A stretch of 45,508 nt of DNA from Candidatus Heimdallarchaeota archaeon (GTDB lineage Archaea > Asgardarchaeota > Heimdallarchaeia > JABLTI01). A program made the translations under genes and the position numbers. How positions within the stretch are numbered: position 1 is the first letter of the stretch; the number at the start of each line of letters is the position of its first letter. Shown one piece after another: positions 43,480-45,508 of this stretch. The stretch spans positions 1 through 45,508 of the forward strand of contig DXJV01000021.1 of assembly GCA_019056785.1 (NCBI GenBank), in the 5' to 3' direction. The notes beneath the pieces were generated by a model. That model was given only the letters and a program-made list of their open reading frames with translations, was not told the DNA's origin and searched no databases.

Positions 43480-45508
43480 ATGACATCTAAAACTTTCTCT
43501 TTTAATCAATTTTATTCGGAAACACTTCTTCTTGGTATCCTTTTCGTATTTTTCTTCGAGTTACTTTCTGACATGATTAGTAGCATTTTTGCTCTCAACC
43601 TTTTAACAGCTTCATTGAATGGCTATGTTCTGATTATTCTATTCCTTTTACTGCCGGTTATTTTAGTCTTTTTTAGAAAAGCACAATCAGAATGGTTCCT
43701 CTTTATTACTGGGTTGTTGATAATTCTCTGTCGGGTTTTAGAACCGCTTTTCGCCATTCCACCGGTAAAGGCAATCTTTTCTGGAATTGGTGTTGCAAGT
43801 TTCCTCGTCTTTTTGATTATATTTATTTGGAGGAAAGCACATTATTCAATAATCGACCAGTCAGCTCTTAACCTTGGGGCAGGGTTCACTTTCTCAATAG
43901 GTATGCTGGTTCTTTTACGAACAATAGGCAGTTCGATAGACATCTCACTATTTAACTGGGGGCAAATTATCGGTTGGTTCTTAGGAATAGTGGCCCTTTT
44001 TCTTTTATCCCTTCGTCTCTTTAAGAAAGAAGAAACATTCGTAACAGAGGGGCTCGAAACTTCCTTTAAAACAACAGAAGAAAATGGTCAATTAGACTCG
44101 AGTAAAAACACTTCTCCGAAAAGGGCATTTTGGAAAGTTTTAGGGCTTGCATTGAATATTATAGGTATAATAAGCTTAGCATTTTACATTTTTTCTAGCC
44201 CTGGCATTCTTTCAAGATGGGTGGGAAGTAATTATTTAGCCATTATATTGTTAATTGCAGGAGGGACAGGAGCTTTCTTTATTATTCTTATAGTAAAACC
44301 ATCTCTTCTCTCGAGAATTAAGAACTGGTTACTCTGGCTTCTAAATGTCAGTTTTGCATTGTCACTTACAGTGACTCTTCTGGCCAATCAACCACGATGG
44401 TTGGTTCTAAGACAAGTTTTCCTATACCTAATGCTATTACTTTCTCCGGTTATCTTTCTAGACTTTCTTTTATTATGTAAAGAATTGCTTACTATGAAGC
44501 CTACTCTTAGAAAACTAGGCGGAAGCTTCACTATTAGCATCTTTGTGTTGATCCTTACGATTTTTGGAATTATCTTTACCATTGCCTACGATTATATCCC
44601 CATTGTTGGTCCCTTCTTCAGGAATAAACATTGGTTTGTAATGATGGTTGTTGTGATAATGGGTTGTATTCCCACTGCCTTTGTGAAAAAGAAACGCTTC
44701 AAAATCCAAGGGAAACTTTTCAAGTCAAAACCTGAGAAGAAATTTCTTGTTTCAATAATCAGTTTGTTATTTATTGGTACCTTGGTCAGTGGAATTGCTA
44801 CTTTGCCTTTCCCTCAAACACAACCCGCGGGAAAAACAACAATAAAAGTAGTGACTTTTAATGTTCAACAAGGATTTGATATAGAAGGTAACCTTAATTT
44901 TAGTGGCATACTGGCTGATTTGCGAAAAATAGATGCTGACATTATAGGCTTGCAAGAATCTGATACTTGTCGTGTCTCAAGTGGAAACAATGATCTCGTT
45001 CGTTTTCTCGCGAGCAAACTCCATTTGTACTCCTTTTTTGGTCCATTAACTGTGACGGGAACCTTTGGGATTGCCTTGCTTTCAAAATATCCCATACTTT
45101 CAGCAAGGACGTATTTTATGTATAGCGATGGCGAACAGACAGCAACCATTGAAGCACAAATAACAATCCAAGGACGAACCTTCAATGTCTTTGTAACACA
45201 TTTCGGTGAAAAAGAATTCGACAAACAACGACAAGCGGAGACAATTGTCATGCTGACAACGGGAAAGAGTGATGTAATTGTTTTAGGCGATTTTAATTTC
45301 GAGCCCTGGTCCAGTCAATACAATACTACTACCGCTCAATTAAAAGATGCTTGGTTAGCTGTTTGGCCAACAGGAGTCGATGATACAGGTTATAATGGCT
45401 CTACATTTAACTGGAGAAATCCCTATACCCACATTGATTTCATCTTTGTTTCGCCTTCCATGGTTTTAACTGACTGCCGAGTAATACGCGATGCTCACTC
45501 GTCGGACC
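43480..45508 (+). CDS. Multi-helix membrane protein with CWH43/PGAP2IP-like EEP domain, partial
   Basis: The gene starts at ATG 43480 and runs off the right edge; 676 residues are visible. About twelve membrane helices fill residues 10-455, followed by an endonuclease/exonuclease/phosphatase (EEP) domain: VVTFNVQQG (metal-binding Asn461), ADIIGLQESD (Glu493), VSSGNNDLVRFLASKL, FGPLTVTGTFGIALLSKYPI, VFVTHFG, VLGDFNFEP (Asp604, Asn606), HIDFIF, and finally SSD, the start of the SDH catalytic motif. The combination of many helices and an EEP domain with ESDT, GNxD, TFGI and LSKYPI is that of eukaryotic CWH43/PGAP2IP, which acts in GPI-anchor lipid remodelling. Unlike some animal members, this one keeps the GDFN metal site, so it may be an active phosphodiesterase or lipid hydrolase. 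Confidence 0.8.
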   Translation, partial: MTSKTFSFNQFYSETLLLGILFVFFFELLSDMISSIFALNLLTASLNGYVLIILFLLLPVILVFFRKAQSEWFLFITGLLIILCRVLEPLFAIPPVKAIFSGIGVASFLVFLIIFIWRKAHYSIIDQSALNLGAGFTFSIGMLVLLRTIGSSIDISLFNWGQIIGWFLGIVALFLLSLRLFKKEETFVTEGLETSFKTTEENGQLDSSKNTSPKRAFWKVLGLALNIIGIISLAFYIFSSPGILSRWVGSNYLAIILLIAGGTGAFFIILIVKPSLLSRIKNWLLWLLNVSFALSLTVTLLANQPRWLVLRQVFLYLMLLLSPVIFLDFLLLCKELLTMKPTLRKLGGSFTISIFVLILTIFGIIFTIAYDYIPIVGPFFRNKHWFVMMVVVIMGCIPTAFVKKKRFKIQGKLFKSKPEKKFLVSIISLLFIGTLVSGIATLPFPQTQPAGKTTIKVVTFNVQQGFDIEGNLNFSGILADLRKIDADIIGLQESDTCRVSSGNNDLVRFLASKLHLYSFFGPLTVTGTFGIALLSKYPILSARTYFMYSDGEQTATIEAQITIQGRTFNVFVTHFGEKEFDKQRQAETIVMLTTGKSDVIVLGDFNFEPWSSQYNTTTAQLKDAWLAVWPTGVDDTGYNGSTFNWRNPYTHIDFIFVSPSMVLTDCRVIRDAHSSD

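Noticed and set aside
1..45508. CRISPR arrays, tRNA genes, rRNA genes and insertion sequences
   Set aside because: No regularly spaced repeats, cloverleaf-like segments, ribosomal RNA stretches or transposase motifs were seen by eye; a covariance search was not possible here.

Overview
The window looks like a piece of an AT-rich archaeal chromosome, most likely from an Asgard archaeon. A lineage inside Asgard, such as a Heimdallarchaeia-like one, is only a guess. Evidence for Archaea: archaemetzincin, S8 protease with CARDB modules, many secreted proteins anchored by one C-terminal membrane helix plus a basic tail, TATA-like boxes, and poly-T 3' ends. Evidence for Asgard: a seven-helix protein with a longin/roadblock-like tail, a membrane protein with a RING-like zinc motif, a CWH43/PGAP2IP-like membrane EEP protein, a WD40 relic and a bacterial-type PlsY. 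No rRNA, tRNA, CRISPR array or insertion sequence was recognised by eye.

Layout. 0-11.5 kb is a cell-surface block, nearly all on the minus strand: a WD40 relic at the edge, a peptide-binding protein whose two halves are in swapped order, a small secreted protein, a large adhesin-like protein and a giant multi-module subtilase. 11.5-15.6 kb is sparse and very AT-rich: an orphan DNA methyltransferase, an unknown membrane protein, a decayed copy of the peptide-binding protein and a small helical protein. 15.8-21.3 kb has a small surface protein and a compact PadR / heterodimeric ABC exporter operon. 21.5-30 kb has an APC permease, two YcxB-like membrane proteins in tandem, a stand-alone 2-oxoacid dehydrogenase-type acyltransferase, the seven-helix longin-like protein and several unknown proteins. 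30-39 kb is a membrane acyltransferase neighbourhood: PlsY, three multi-helix acyltransferase-like genes (one of them dead), a frameshifted SAM methyltransferase, a secreted protein and a dead msrA. 39-45.5 kb has a PAS protein, a frameshifted archaemetzincin, a secreted carboxypeptidase-regulatory-repeat protein, an unknown protein behind a perfect palindrome, the RING-like membrane protein and the partial CWH43-like protein that runs off the right edge.

The most notable points are (1) the apparently circularly permuted solute-binding protein and its separate relic, (2) the CWH43-like, RING-like and longin-like proteins with eukaryotic flavour, and (3) an unusually high number of broken genes for 45 kb: WD40, solute-binding protein, msrA, acyltransferase, amzA and a SAM methyltransferase. 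In four of these the damage is clearly multiple. In amzA and the SAM methyltransferase a single frameshift could also be a sequence error.

All domain names come from reading motifs by eye; no database search was run.
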